Positions 1 to 5,917 of a stretch of 64,000 bases of DNA are shown in pieces. Position 1 is the stretch's first letter. Every line of letters starts with the position of its first letter. The stretch is from positions 1 through 64,000 of IMG/VR virus record IMGVR_UViG_3300033146_001382; one strand, written 5' to 3'. The position numbers and the translations under genes were made by a program. This DNA comes from a virus. Under the pieces are notes generated by a model. The model saw only the letters and a program-made list of their open reading frames with translations, was not told where the DNA came from and did not search any database.

Positions 1-170
1 TGTGGGTGGCCACCACGAGGTTGGTGGTGACCATATAACTAGTAAGATTAATTTGAAAGTTAGAAGCCAACAAGGGTGAACACTGACTATATTCCTCTCT
101 AGGCGAGGGTCGCCCTCTGCATCAGGGACAGAGTGACCAAGTACACCATTAACAGGGTGTACGCCTGTTA
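1..170 (-). other. Structured leader; no confident gene
   Basis: No well-supported gene is seen here. On the leftward strand a frame opens with TTG (about 190) just after a GGAGGG inside the end of the neighbouring gene and stays open to the window edge, but its peptide resembles nothing I know and the start is weak. The stretch is rich in small inverted repeats: GTACACC/GGTGTAC at 141-162, GGCGA/TCGCC near 104-116, and the palindrome GGTGGCCACC near 6-15. Hairpin-rich spacers of this kind precede the other leftward genes, so this is probably the leader of a gene lying to the left of the window. Confidence 0.4.
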
Positions 171-653
171 CTAATAGTCGCAAAATCCCTCCATGTTTGC
201 AACCATTTCATAATAAGTTGGGCTGAGTAACCCAACTGTTTCCAACCTGCGGTTGGAGAATATTGTTTTCTCCTGTACCACAGGATAATCTGCCATATAC
301 GTTCCATGGCAGTACCACTTCAATTTACCCAGCATCTCTGCCATGCTGGGTAAAACCCCTATGTAGATGTCTACATCATAATAGACCCGAAGGTCTTTCA
401 TGAATTGGACACCTTTTCTCATTGATGCCGGACACCAATGAGAAACCCAAAGCGAATTGGACTCTTGGTCCAACTCACCCGAAAGTACACTCCCATTATT
501 ATGAACGAGAGTGTACTGATTGAAAATATGTGCTTCCATATTTTCGTACGGAAGCACATATTTGCTATGGTTTTTAGCCATAGCTGAGGAATACCAATGG
601 TATTCCTCTTTTGTAATTGAGTACTGAGTGTACTCTGTTATGGGATAATACAT
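171..653 (-). CDS. Hypothetical protein, 160 aa (possible GNAT-like fold)
   Basis: Leftward gene with a clear AAGGGGAT ribosome binding site seven bases before ATG. The function is not recognised. The C-terminal half (YIGVLPSMAEMLGKLKW followed by a region ending EKTIF) faintly recalls phage proteins annotated as acetyltransferase-like, where a V-P-S-M-x-E-M segment precedes a K-x-x-W strand; this is a weak impression only. It is preceded by a 27-bp hairpin-forming repeat (675-701) that also occurs upstream of the small cysteine protein at 1036. Base composition is less AT-rich than that of the rightward genes beyond 2.8 kb. Confidence 0.7.
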   Translation of the reverse strand: MYYPITEYTQYSITKEEYHWYSSAMAKNHSKYVLPYENMEAHIFNQYTLVHNNGSVLSGELDQESNSLWVSHWCPASMRKGVQFMKDLRVYYDVDIYIGVLPSMAEMLGKLKWYCHGTYMADYPVVQEKTIFSNRRLETVGLLSPTYYEMVANMEGFCDY

Positions 654-674
654 AATATCCCCTTGTTAAGAGTT

Positions 675-701
675 GCTACCAAGAACCCTGGTAGTTAGGT
701 A
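675..701 (-). repeat. 27-bp hairpin repeat, copy 1
   Basis: Read leftwards it contains CTACCAGGGTTCTTGGTAG, a 6-bp stem CTACCA/TGGTAG with a 7-base loop. A second copy at 1166-1192 differs at one base. This copy lies in the spacer just upstream of the ribosome binding site of the gene starting at 653, so it should sit in the 5' leader of that mRNA. Confidence 0.75.
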
Positions 702-707
702 TCTCTA

Positions 708-926
708 TTAATTTGTATGTAGCTTAATATGACACTCCCTACATACAATTAATAAGTTTTCTCTAGTCGTTTCCCCGCCTTGTGAGACGGGGATTTTATG
801 ATGTGGGTCTGCTGTCCTCATGTCTAAACTAGACCCACACTCTTTACAAGTGTAATTGGCCTGTTTCAAAGCCTTTTTCTTCATAGACTTTGGAAACCTA
901 TTACACTTGGCTCTATTTTTGGCCAT
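708..926 (-). CDS. Compact HNH endonuclease-like protein
   Basis: A 72-residue protein made almost entirely of an HNH fold. C27/C30 and C62/C65 form the two zinc knuckles, H42-H43 is the first HNH histidine pair in DPHHKIPVSQGG, N57 lies in the N-L-L-I segment, and H70 closes the motif. The family cuts DNA with a single metal ion; the basic N-terminus (residues 1-22) could bind nucleic acid. Start is supported by AGGGAGAG four bases before ATG. It could be a small host-takeover nuclease, a packaging-associated HNH or a degenerate homing nuclease; being so short and free-standing, the exact role is open. Confidence 0.85.
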   Translation of the reverse strand: MAKNRAKCNRFPKSMKKKALKQANYTCKECGSSLDMRTADPHHKIPVSQGGETTRENLLIVCRECHIKLHTN

Positions 927-1035
927 AAATCTCTCCCTATAAGAGGTAATTGCCTACCCATCACTTATTTCTCATGCGGGCTTTGGACCGCCAATGGCTA
1001 GTTTAGTAGAGGGGCCACCGAAGGGGCTCCCTAAG

Positions 1036-1203
1036 TTAAAAATCTATCTCATCCAAAAACGGTTCAGCTGTCTTTGGATACTCATACGTGCCAAAGCAAA
1101 TGGCAGGTATTGGGTTGCCGCATTCTAAACAAATGTTAGAAATAAGACATCTCCAATAGAAGATAGCTACCAAGAACCCTGGTAGTTGGGTACTACACCA
1201 CAT
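1036..1203 (-). CDS. Small cysteine-rich protein, start uncertain
   Basis: The C-terminal 35 residues look like a real protein: a zinc-knuckle-like C-L-E-C-G-N-P-I-P-A-I-C segment followed by an acidic tail ending DEIDF and TAA. The start is unclear. An ATG at 1203 gives 55 residues but lies inside a repeated leader element (1197-1264) whose other copy is not coding, and the frame then runs through the 27-bp hairpin repeat. The arrangement at the gene starting at 653 (hairpin, short spacer, ribosome binding site, start) suggests initiation after the hairpin, where TTGGAG lies seven bases before an in-frame ATT at 1143. That would make a 35-residue protein with an AUU start. Confidence 0.45.
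   Translation of the reverse strand: MWCSTQLPGFLVAIFYWRCLISNICLECGNPIPAICFGTYEYPKTAEPFLDEIDF
1166..1192 (-). repeat. 27-bp hairpin repeat, copy 2
   Basis: Near-identical to 675-701 (one mismatch) and able to form the same CTACCA/TGGTAG hairpin on the leftward strand. It lies immediately upstream of the likely ribosome binding site for the small cysteine protein, matching the position of copy 1 relative to its gene. Confidence 0.75.
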
Positions 1204-1264
1204 CAACCCTCAAACCTAGGTTTGAAGGCTCATGTGATGGCAGGTGTTCGAAGGCACACCTGCC
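1197..1264 (-). promoter_or_regulatory. Two-hairpin leader element, copy A
   Basis: Read leftwards: a 9-bp stem GGCAGGTGT/ACACCTGCC with an 8-base loop, then the single strand ATCACATGAGC, then a second stem of about 10 bp (CCTTCAAACC/GGTTTGAGGG, allowing G-T), then TTGATGTGGT. Copy B at 2130-2195 keeps the unpaired ATGAGCC and GAGGGTTGATGTGGT, but both stems differ by compensating changes. This supports a conserved RNA structure in the leader between leftward genes. No U-tract follows, so it is not a simple terminator. Confidence 0.6.
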
Positions 1265-1270
1265 GTAAGC

Positions 1271-1435
1271 CTATAGTCCAGGAATCCATGCCTGAACTAA
1301 TACCTTAGGAAACTCCCAAAACATAGTCCTGATGAATTCCCTGTGATGTGGAGACAGCAGGCAACATATAACCTGTATCTCCACAACAAGAGTGATCCCT
1401 AATATGATTAGGGAATTTCTAATCCATTTTTTCAT
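1271..1435 (-). CDS. Small membrane protein, 54 aa
   Basis: Leftward ORF beginning MKKWIRNSLIILGITLVV and ending IPGL before TAG. Residues 8-27 are hydrophobic and could form a membrane segment after a positively charged N-terminus, with two cysteines at its end. The start is well supported: AGGAGATCATT precedes ATG, and start and leader lie in a 59-bp sequence repeated exactly before the gene starting at 2065. Function unknown; its size and topology fit a small phage inner-membrane effector. Confidence 0.7.
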   Translation of the reverse strand: MKKWIRNSLIILGITLVVEIQVICCLLSPHHREFIRTMFWEFPKVLVQAWIPGL

Positions 1436-1490
1436 AATGATCTCCTATGTATCATTATAAGGTTATGGCACAGTACCACGCCCTGTGCCT
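1432..1490 (-). repeat. 59-bp leader repeat, copy 1
   Basis: Identical to 2062-2120. Read leftwards it has a hairpin GGCACAG/CTGTGCC with a 9-base loop, then a TATAAT-like stretch (CTTATAATGATACA), then the ribosome binding site AGGAG and the ATG of the gene at 1435. It therefore gives two different genes the same 5' leader and start. Confidence 0.85.
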
Positions 1491-1504
1491 TGGCGATTAC
1501 TTGC

Positions 1505-2065
1505 TTAATACTTTATGTGGGCTACGCCTTCCATAGAATCGTATCCCTTGTCAGTCAGGACCTTTTTCTGAAGACGATTAGCTTCATCCTCAGAGAGGCC
1601 ACCAGCACGGCACTGCTCGATAAGCTTCTTATAAGCAGCCTCACCACGCTTCCATACACTACTATCATCAGTGAAGTGATAGAACCAATCAAACTTGTCC
1701 ATAACAGCAATGATAGCTTCTAGTACAGCCTCGTCATTGTCGTCTCCCTGCTTAACCACTTGGACGGCAGCGAAGTAATGATTACTACCATCAGCATGAG
1801 GGTAACCAACTCCAAACTTATGGTTGTACTTGAGGCCAGAGGCTCTGAGTATAGCCTTGGTATTCTCATGTGCAGTCTGGCCGAAGTCCGATATGTATTT
1901 AGCCATTAGCCTAGCCATTTCCCTTAGGTTACCTGCTACTGCCAGTTTCTGCATCTTGTACTGAAGTACACACTGTTCGAGTGTTGCACCAGTAGGTAAG
2001 CCAGAGATGATTGCGGTGATAGCCAGGTTTGATGTAAATACTGCTACGATGTCTTTGAATGTCAT
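1505..2065 (-). CDS. Hypothetical protein, 186 aa
   Basis: Leftward gene with AGGAGATCATTATG at its start, inside the 59-bp repeat. The first 30 residues are hydrophobic and alanine/isoleucine-rich (MTFKDIVAVFTSNLAITAII), the middle has an A-D-G-S-N-H-Y-F-A-A-V-Q-V-V strand, and the C-terminal 50 residues are charged and probably helical (RGEAAYKKLIEQCRAGGLSE). I do not recognise the family. It lies in the less AT-rich leftward block and is probably an early or accessory protein. Confidence 0.75.
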   Translation of the reverse strand: MTFKDIVAVFTSNLAITAIISGLPTGATLEQCVLQYKMQKLAVAGNLREMARLMAKYISDFGQTAHENTKAILRASGLKYNHKFGVGYPHADGSNHYFAAVQVVKQGDDNDEAVLEAIIAVMDKFDWFYHFTDDSSVWKRGEAAYKKLIEQCRAGGLSEDEANRLQKKVLTDKGYDSMEGVAHIKY

Positions 2066-2120
2066 AATGATCTCCTATGTATCATTATAAGGTTATGGCA
2101 CAGTACCACGCCCTGTGCCT
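2062..2120 (-). repeat. 59-bp leader repeat, copy 2
   Basis: Exact second copy of 1432-1490, here supplying hairpin, TATAAT-like stretch, ribosome binding site and start codon to the gene starting at 2065. Exact conservation outside coding DNA suggests recent duplication or a shared regulatory job. Confidence 0.85.
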
Positions 2121-2129
2121 AGGCTTAAT

Positions 2130-2195
2130 ACCACATCAACCCTCAATCGTGAGATTAAGGGCTCATGAAGTAGCACAATACAAAGCCTTGTGCTA
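2130..2195 (-). promoter_or_regulatory. Two-hairpin leader element, copy B
   Basis: Read leftwards: stem TAGCACAA/TTGTGCTA (8 bp, 9-base loop), then CTTCATGAG, then stem CCCTTAATC/GATTGAGGG (9 bp including one G-T pair, loop TCAC), then TTGATGTGGT. The same layout with different stem sequences is found at 1197-1264. It overlaps the end of a 37-codon ORF and is followed by the 59-bp repeat and the gene starting at 2065. Confidence 0.6.
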
Positions 2196-2268
2196 GGGCA
2201 TTCAATTCTGTTAGCTCTTTTACGAGCATTCTGGCGGAATAGCTTGATTTGAACAAGTATGTTCCCAT
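2155..2268 (-). CDS. Small ORF, 37 aa, first of the leftward set
   Basis: Starts MGTYLFKSSYSARML with an excellent ribosome binding site (AAGGAG, five-base spacer) and ends MSP before TAA. It is the first leftward ORF after the divergent control region. Its last 13 codons lie inside the two-hairpin leader element, so it could be a leader peptide whose translation affects folding of that element, or an ordinary small phage protein. No family is recognised. Confidence 0.6.
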   Translation of the reverse strand: MGTYLFKSSYSARMLVKELTELNALAQGFVLCYFMSP

Positions 2269-2569
2269 AGCTTCTCCTTAATTAACCCAGCCCCGGGAGG
2301 GGGGAGGGGGATAAAAAATAAAAAATCATAACTAACCCAATGTCAGTATGATTCAGTTTAAAGATAAGTACATCTAGATGTATAGATTAAACACCCATGA
2401 AAAGAGGGGGCCCTATAACTAAATGAGTATGTGCGAATGGCACCTTATCATATATGGGTGCCTTCTCTGATAAATTTGGCTCTAATTAGGGTTCCGACCA
2501 TGATCATTTCATCGCGTGGTCCATGTCTCTTTATTTTTCAGCTAGTATTATATGTAGTGACCATTATAG
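2269..2569. other. Divergent intergenic region with polypurine tract
   Basis: Separates leftward and rightward genes and holds no convincing ORF. Features seen: a purine tract at 2295-2326 (GGGAGGGGGGAGGGGG then an A-rich part) 27 bases upstream of the leftward ORF start; an inverted repeat GGCACC/GGTGCC near 2439-2462 that recalls the leftward-leader hairpins; and a palindrome CATCTAGATG near 2371-2380. The leftward promoter must lie here, but no consensus -35/-10 pair stands out. Confidence 0.5.
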
Positions 2570-2714
2570 TAGTATTATCTTATCTAGTACTACCTAAACT
2601 AGTATTATCTAGTACTACCTAAACTAGTACTACCTAAACTAGTATTATCTAGTATTATCTTATCTAGTATTATCTAGTATTATCTTATCTAGTATTATCT
2701 TATCTAGTACTACC
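2570..2714. repeat. TAGTAYTAYC array, 11 units
   Basis: Eleven copies of a 10-bp unit (TAGTATTATC or TAGTACTACC), either abutting or separated by a 5-bp spacer (TTATC or TAAAC). Units plus seven spacers fill the stretch exactly. The array ends two bases before the -35 box of the promoter at 2717. Such a regular array beside a strong promoter suggests a binding site for a multimeric regulator or an origin-type iteron set. Related sequence recurs as a perfect 15-bp inverted repeat at 4902-4953. Confidence 0.85.
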
Positions 2715-2716
2715 TA

Positions 2717-2744
2717 TTGACAAATAATAAATAGTGTATATAAT
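2717..2744 (+). promoter_or_regulatory. Consensus sigma-70-type promoter
   Basis: TTGACA at 2717-2722 and TATAAT at 2739-2744, 16-bp spacer, both perfect matches to the housekeeping sigma consensus. It drives the first rightward gene at 2835 after an untranslated leader of about 85 bases and lies directly beside the repeat array. Confidence 0.85.
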
Positions 2745-2834
2745 ATATGTAAGAAAAAAGTAGAGGAGAGTGTGGTGGTTGTTATATAGTAGTGTTTATG
2801 TGGCGAAAAATAAACGAGTGTTATAAGGAAAATC

Positions 2835-3062
2835 ATGAAAGCTAAATTAACATTTAATTTACCAGAAGATAAAAGCAATTATCTAGTAACAGTAAATGCA
2901 ATGGAATTCGCTTTAACATGTTGGGATATGGACCAATTTCTGAGAAGTAAATTAAAGTATGGGCATACATATAAAAACATAGATGAAGCGTTAGAAGATT
3001 GTAGAGAAAAACTTGCTGAAGTGATGATTAATTATAATATTACTTTAAATATGATTGAATAA
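2835..3062 (+). CDS. Conserved small phage protein, 75 aa
   Basis: Begins MKAKLTFNLPED, the hallmark of a widespread uncharacterised phage family whose members continue with an L-x-D-x-x-x-x-L-R segment (here WDMDQFLRSKLKY) and a C-terminal helix ending in a hydrophobic strand. The start follows a TAAGGAAAA ribosome binding site. First gene downstream of the 2717 promoter, so probably expressed early. Molecular role unknown in the family. Confidence 0.75.
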   Translation: MKAKLTFNLPEDKSNYLVTVNAMEFALTCWDMDQFLRSKLKYGHTYKNIDEALEDCREKLAEVMINYNITLNMIE

Positions 3063-3089
3063 GGTAAAAGACATCTTCGGAGGTATATA

Positions 3090-3914
3090 ATGTGGAAAAT
3101 ATGTACTAAGTGTAAAAAACATAAAGCGTTGTGGGCATTTCATAAAGACTCTAGGCTGCTATTCAATAGTAGATCACAGTGTAAACAGTGTATTTCAGAA
3201 AAAAATAAAGGGCAGTGGCAAGACCCTAAGTACAGGGCCCAACAAACACAGTATCGAAAAAATAATAAAGAACATTACAGGGAGTGGATGAGTAATAATT
3301 ATAAAAGTAATAGAAAGTATTATAGAAAACGAAATAAACTAAATTATGAAAATAATAGAGAGTATTACCTAACTAGTAGTAAAAAACTAAGAACTGGAAA
3401 AGCTCTAGCAGATTCATACTATGTAAATAAACTTACTATAGAAGAATCTCCAAGACCTGCGAAAGACAAACTCCATATAGAAGTAAAATGTAGGTATTGT
3501 GGTAAATATTTTATTCCTACTTATCAACAACTAGCATCAAGGGTTAGAGCTTTAAATAGTATTGAATACGGTAGTGGTGAACATAATATATATTGTAGTA
3601 CATTATGTAAACACACATGCCCTTTGTTTAATTGGCATGAACACTATGGCAGTAGAACACCTACTATAGAAGTACCTAAAGATCTAAGGCAGATAGTATT
3701 TAAACGAGATAAATATATATGCAGAAAATGTGGTAAAAGACACGTGTCCTTACATTGTCATCATATAATACCTAAAGTATATGAACCACTACTAGCGGCA
3801 GACCCAGATAATTGTATTACACTATGTAAAGAGTGCCATAAAAAAGTACATCAGCAACCAGGATGTACTAGTGGTGATCTAAGAAAATTTAGCGTTAATA
3901 ATTGTGAGGCATAA
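3090..3914 (+). CDS. HNH endonuclease with extra zinc fingers
   Basis: 274 residues. An N-terminal zinc finger (C5, C8, C31, C34) is followed by a long basic stretch rich in Y, N, K and R (residues 50-105), a second cysteine cluster (C134, C137, C169, C173), and a C-terminal HNH nuclease domain with C211/C214, H224-H225, N241, C246/C249 and H254. The basic repeats probably wrap DNA. The layout resembles free-standing phage HNH homing endonucleases; its target may be a related phage genome. Ribosome binding site TTCGGAGG is clear. One base or so separates it from the next gene, so it is part of the early operon. Confidence 0.85.
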   Translation: MWKICTKCKKHKALWAFHKDSRLLFNSRSQCKQCISEKNKGQWQDPKYRAQQTQYRKNNKEHYREWMSNNYKSNRKYYRKRNKLNYENNREYYLTSSKKLRTGKALADSYYVNKLTIEESPRPAKDKLHIEVKCRYCGKYFIPTYQQLASRVRALNSIEYGSGEHNIYCSTLCKHTCPLFNWHEHYGSRTPTIEVPKDLRQIVFKRDKYICRKCGKRHVSLHCHHIIPKVYEPLLAADPDNCITLCKECHKKVHQQPGCTSGDLRKFSVNNCEA

Positions 3915-3916
3915 AA

Positions 3917-4195
3917 ATGAGTTATTCAAGATGGTCAACTAGTTATTGGTACACATATTGGAAAATACAGGATAAAAATACCGAGAATTATGATACAGCT
4001 ATATTTTGTATATGTAGTTTTGATGGTGATCTACTATTTACAGCAAAAGAACTTAGAAAAAATATAAGTGGTTGTATTAATACAATTTTAATGCAGGATA
4101 AACTTGCTAGTCATAAAGAAATCCAAGAATTAATTACTTATATAAATGAGTTTTTAAAAGATGTAGATAAAGAATACTTAACTAACCTATTATAA
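3917..4195 (+). CDS. Conserved hypothetical phage protein, 92 aa
   Basis: Starts MSYSRWSTSYWYTYW, a distinctive aromatic N-terminus shared by a recurrent family of small phage proteins; the rest is a helical segment (SGCINTILMQDKLAS) with acidic ends. Function of the family is unknown. It starts just after the HNH gene stop with the weak site GTGAGG, suggesting coupled translation. Confidence 0.7.
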   Translation: MSYSRWSTSYWYTYWKIQDKNTENYDTAIFCICSFDGDLLFTAKELRKNISGCINTILMQDKLASHKEIQELITYINEFLKDVDKEYLTNLL

Positions 4196-4230
4196 TGATA
4201 GTAGTAAAATACTAAAAAAGGAGAAATAAA

Positions 4231-4533
4231 ATGAAAAAGAAACTAATAACACTATTACTAGGATTATCTATACTAGTAGCTTCAACAGCTTTTGCAGTAA
4301 CAACTATGAAAGTTATGTTTATGTCTATTAGTCCATTTGGTGGAGCTTACGCAGCAAATTCAGTAGAAATGCCTACAATGGATAGACCTACCTTACAAGG
4401 AGCCTTAGGTTTTCCAACTAGATCTTATGGCTACTGTGATGTATGGACAGGGTTTGATCAAATATATGTAGCATATTACGATGTATATGGTAATACTACT
4501 ACAGCATTAATACTACCAGTAACATCATGGTAA
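4231..4533 (+). CDS. Small secreted protein with signal peptide
   Basis: MKKKLITLLLGLSILVASTAFA is a textbook signal peptide with a probable cleavage after A-F-A. The remaining 78 residues hold many Tyr, Thr and Met residues and end DVYGNTTTALILPVTSW. AAGGAGAAATAAA precedes ATG. A short exported phage protein next to a membrane protein (4527) could act on the cell envelope, for example in superinfection exclusion; nothing in the sequence proves this. Confidence 0.7.
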   Translation: MKKKLITLLLGLSILVASTAFAVTTMKVMFMSISPFGGAYAANSVEMPTMDRPTLQGALGFPTRSYGYCDVWTGFDQIYVAYYDVYGNTTTALILPVTSW

Positions 4534-4859
4534 TAATACCAAATTATGTGTCAGGGCATTTATTTGTAGGATTATTTTTCTTTATAATAATTTATGGTAT
4601 AGGTATAGTGTGGATTATATCAGAACGAACTACTAGTTATCATTGTAGTGATGATTATTCTAGCGTAAGTTCTAGACATAGAGCAACTACAACTAAGGAT
4701 ATGTGGATAGCAGTATTGTGGCCATTAACTGCCTTAATAGTAGTACCTTTAAGAATACTAGGACTTATAAATATATTAATGCACTATGTATTATTACTAC
4801 TAGGTATAAATTATAAAGATACCTATTTAAGTAAAAAAATAAATAAATTATGTAATTAA
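4527..4859 (+). CDS. Membrane protein, 110 aa
   Basis: Overlaps the end of the secreted-protein gene by seven bases, so translation is probably coupled. Hydrophobic segments lie at about residues 10-31 (VGLFFFIIIYGIGIVWII) and 62-96 (IAVLWPLTALIVVPLRIL and onward), separated by a Ser/Tyr/His-rich loop. Two or three membrane spans are likely. No family recognised; with its neighbour it forms an envelope-directed pair. Confidence 0.65.
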   Translation: MVIIPNYVSGHLFVGLFFFIIIYGIGIVWIISERTTSYHCSDDYSSVSSRHRATTTKDMWIAVLWPLTALIVVPLRILGLINILMHYVLLLLGINYKDTYLSKKINKLCN

Positions 4860-4901
4860 TAGCCTTACTGCGTAAGTGTGTTTTAAATTCTTATATCTAA
4901 A

Positions 4902-4953
4902 TTAGGTAGTACTAGTGTTAATTACTTATTAAATTGATACTAGTACTACCTAA
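4902..4953. repeat. Perfect 15-bp inverted repeat (TTAGGTAGTACTAGT)
   Basis: Arms 4902-4916 and 4939-4953 are exact reverse complements with a 22-base loop. The arm contains the TAGTACTACCTAA sequence found in the array at 2570-2714. It lies in the gene-free stretch 4860-5136, downstream of the first rightward operon, and may be a terminator stem, a second site for the factor that binds the array, or both. Beyond it the stretch contains a TATAAT-like hexamer near 4994 without a good -35. Confidence 0.7.
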
Positions 4954-5136
4954 TATCTCTGTTTATATCTTTTATTGTAACATTTTTTACCTTATAATTC
5001 TAACCATATCATGGTCATATATGGATGTCTACATTTTGACGTTTAAATACCGTCCTCATCCTCTTCGCCCGCAGATTTTTTAACTAACCTTTATATAAAT
5101 GAAGTGGTGTTTCTAATAAATTCTAGGGGAAATATT

Positions 5137-5433
5137 ATGGCAGAATATATAGAAGATTTATGTGAAGGAGCCAACACTTGCTCTGAATTAAGTTTGAATG
5201 ATTACACTGATTGGTACTTACCATCTAGAAATGAATTACGTATGGTGTATAATAATAAAGCAGCATTAGAGTCTGCAGGTACAGGTAGTTTTAATAACTA
5301 TTTTTATTGGAGTTCATCAGAAGCTAATACTAGCCAGGCTTACTGGGTACAATTACATACTGGAGATGAGGATTTGACTAACAGTAAAACCTCTTCTGCA
5401 TATATAAAGGCTATAAGACGCTTTAAAATATAA
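5137..5433 (+). CDS. DUF1566 / Lcl-type C-terminal domain protein
   Basis: 98 residues that match the DUF1566 pattern: DWYLPSRNELRMVYNN, then YWSSSE, then AYWVQLHTGDE and a final I-R-R-F. The fold is related to C-type lectins, and such domains often end surface-binding proteins. Only the domain core is present, without signal peptide or fibre shaft. The ATG at 5137 is preferred because AGGGG lies seven bases upstream; a GTG at 5104 would add 11 residues without a site. Confidence 0.75.
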   Translation: MAEYIEDLCEGANTCSELSLNDYTDWYLPSRNELRMVYNNKAALESAGTGSFNNYFYWSSSEANTSQAYWVQLHTGDEDLTNSKTSSAYIKAIRRFKI

Positions 5434-5481
5434 TTTTTTAACATATTCAATACTTATTATAAAATAAAGGAGATATAATTT

Positions 5482-5886
5482 ATGAACTATTTTAGTCCTA
5501 ATGATAATCCTGTAAATGACTCAGTGAGTGACACAGTAGATGGTGATTTTAATGGTAATCGTGAGTATACTACAGGCAAACAACATAAAAAAAGTGATTA
5601 TAAAAAACCAGTAGGTGGTTCTTCCAATATAGAAGAAAACCCTGTAGAAGAAGTATCAAGAGATATAGATGAAATGACTGACCCAACTATTAGAAAACGT
5701 GAGTTTTCTAGGAGAGAAGAAACCCAGGATCATGCAGATCATAATAAAGATAGGTTTCCAGAGTCTGATACTGATAATAGACCTAAAGAGGATACTTCTC
5801 CTATAAAAATACCTGACGATAAAGTTCACGGTGACAAATTGAAGTACCATTTTGGTGAAGGCCAGTATGAGAGTGAAATGAGTTAA
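5482..5886 (+). CDS. Hydrophilic, probably disordered protein, 134 aa
   Basis: Extremely polar sequence with Asp, Glu, Lys, Asn and Arg throughout, no hydrophobic core and no cysteine, so likely intrinsically disordered. AAAGGAGATATAATTT precedes ATG. No family recognised; could be a small virion or scaffold-like component or a binding protein that folds on its partner. Confidence 0.65.
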   Translation: MNYFSPNDNPVNDSVSDTVDGDFNGNREYTTGKQHKKSDYKKPVGGSSNIEENPVEEVSRDIDEMTDPTIRKREFSRREETQDHADHNKDRFPESDTDNRPKEDTSPIKIPDDKVHGDKLKYHFGEGQYESEMS

Positions 5887-5917
5887 AATAAATTATAAAG
5901 GGGATTTAAATAATACT

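Noticed and set aside
84-120. Short stem with 3-base loop resembling N4-type virion RNA polymerase promoters
   Set aside because: A single occurrence without the conserved flanks; not enough to claim such a promoter.
2431-2622. 63-codon rightward ORF in the divergent region
   Set aside because: GTG start without ribosome binding site, runs into the TAGTAYTAYC array and lies upstream of the only clear promoter; peptide has no recognisable pattern.
2570-2714. CRISPR-like array
   Set aside because: Units are 10 bp with 5-bp spacers of only two types; no unique spacers or cas genes.
5104-5136. GTG start extending the DUF1566 protein by 11 residues
   Set aside because: No ribosome binding site; the ATG at 5137 has AGGGG at good spacing.
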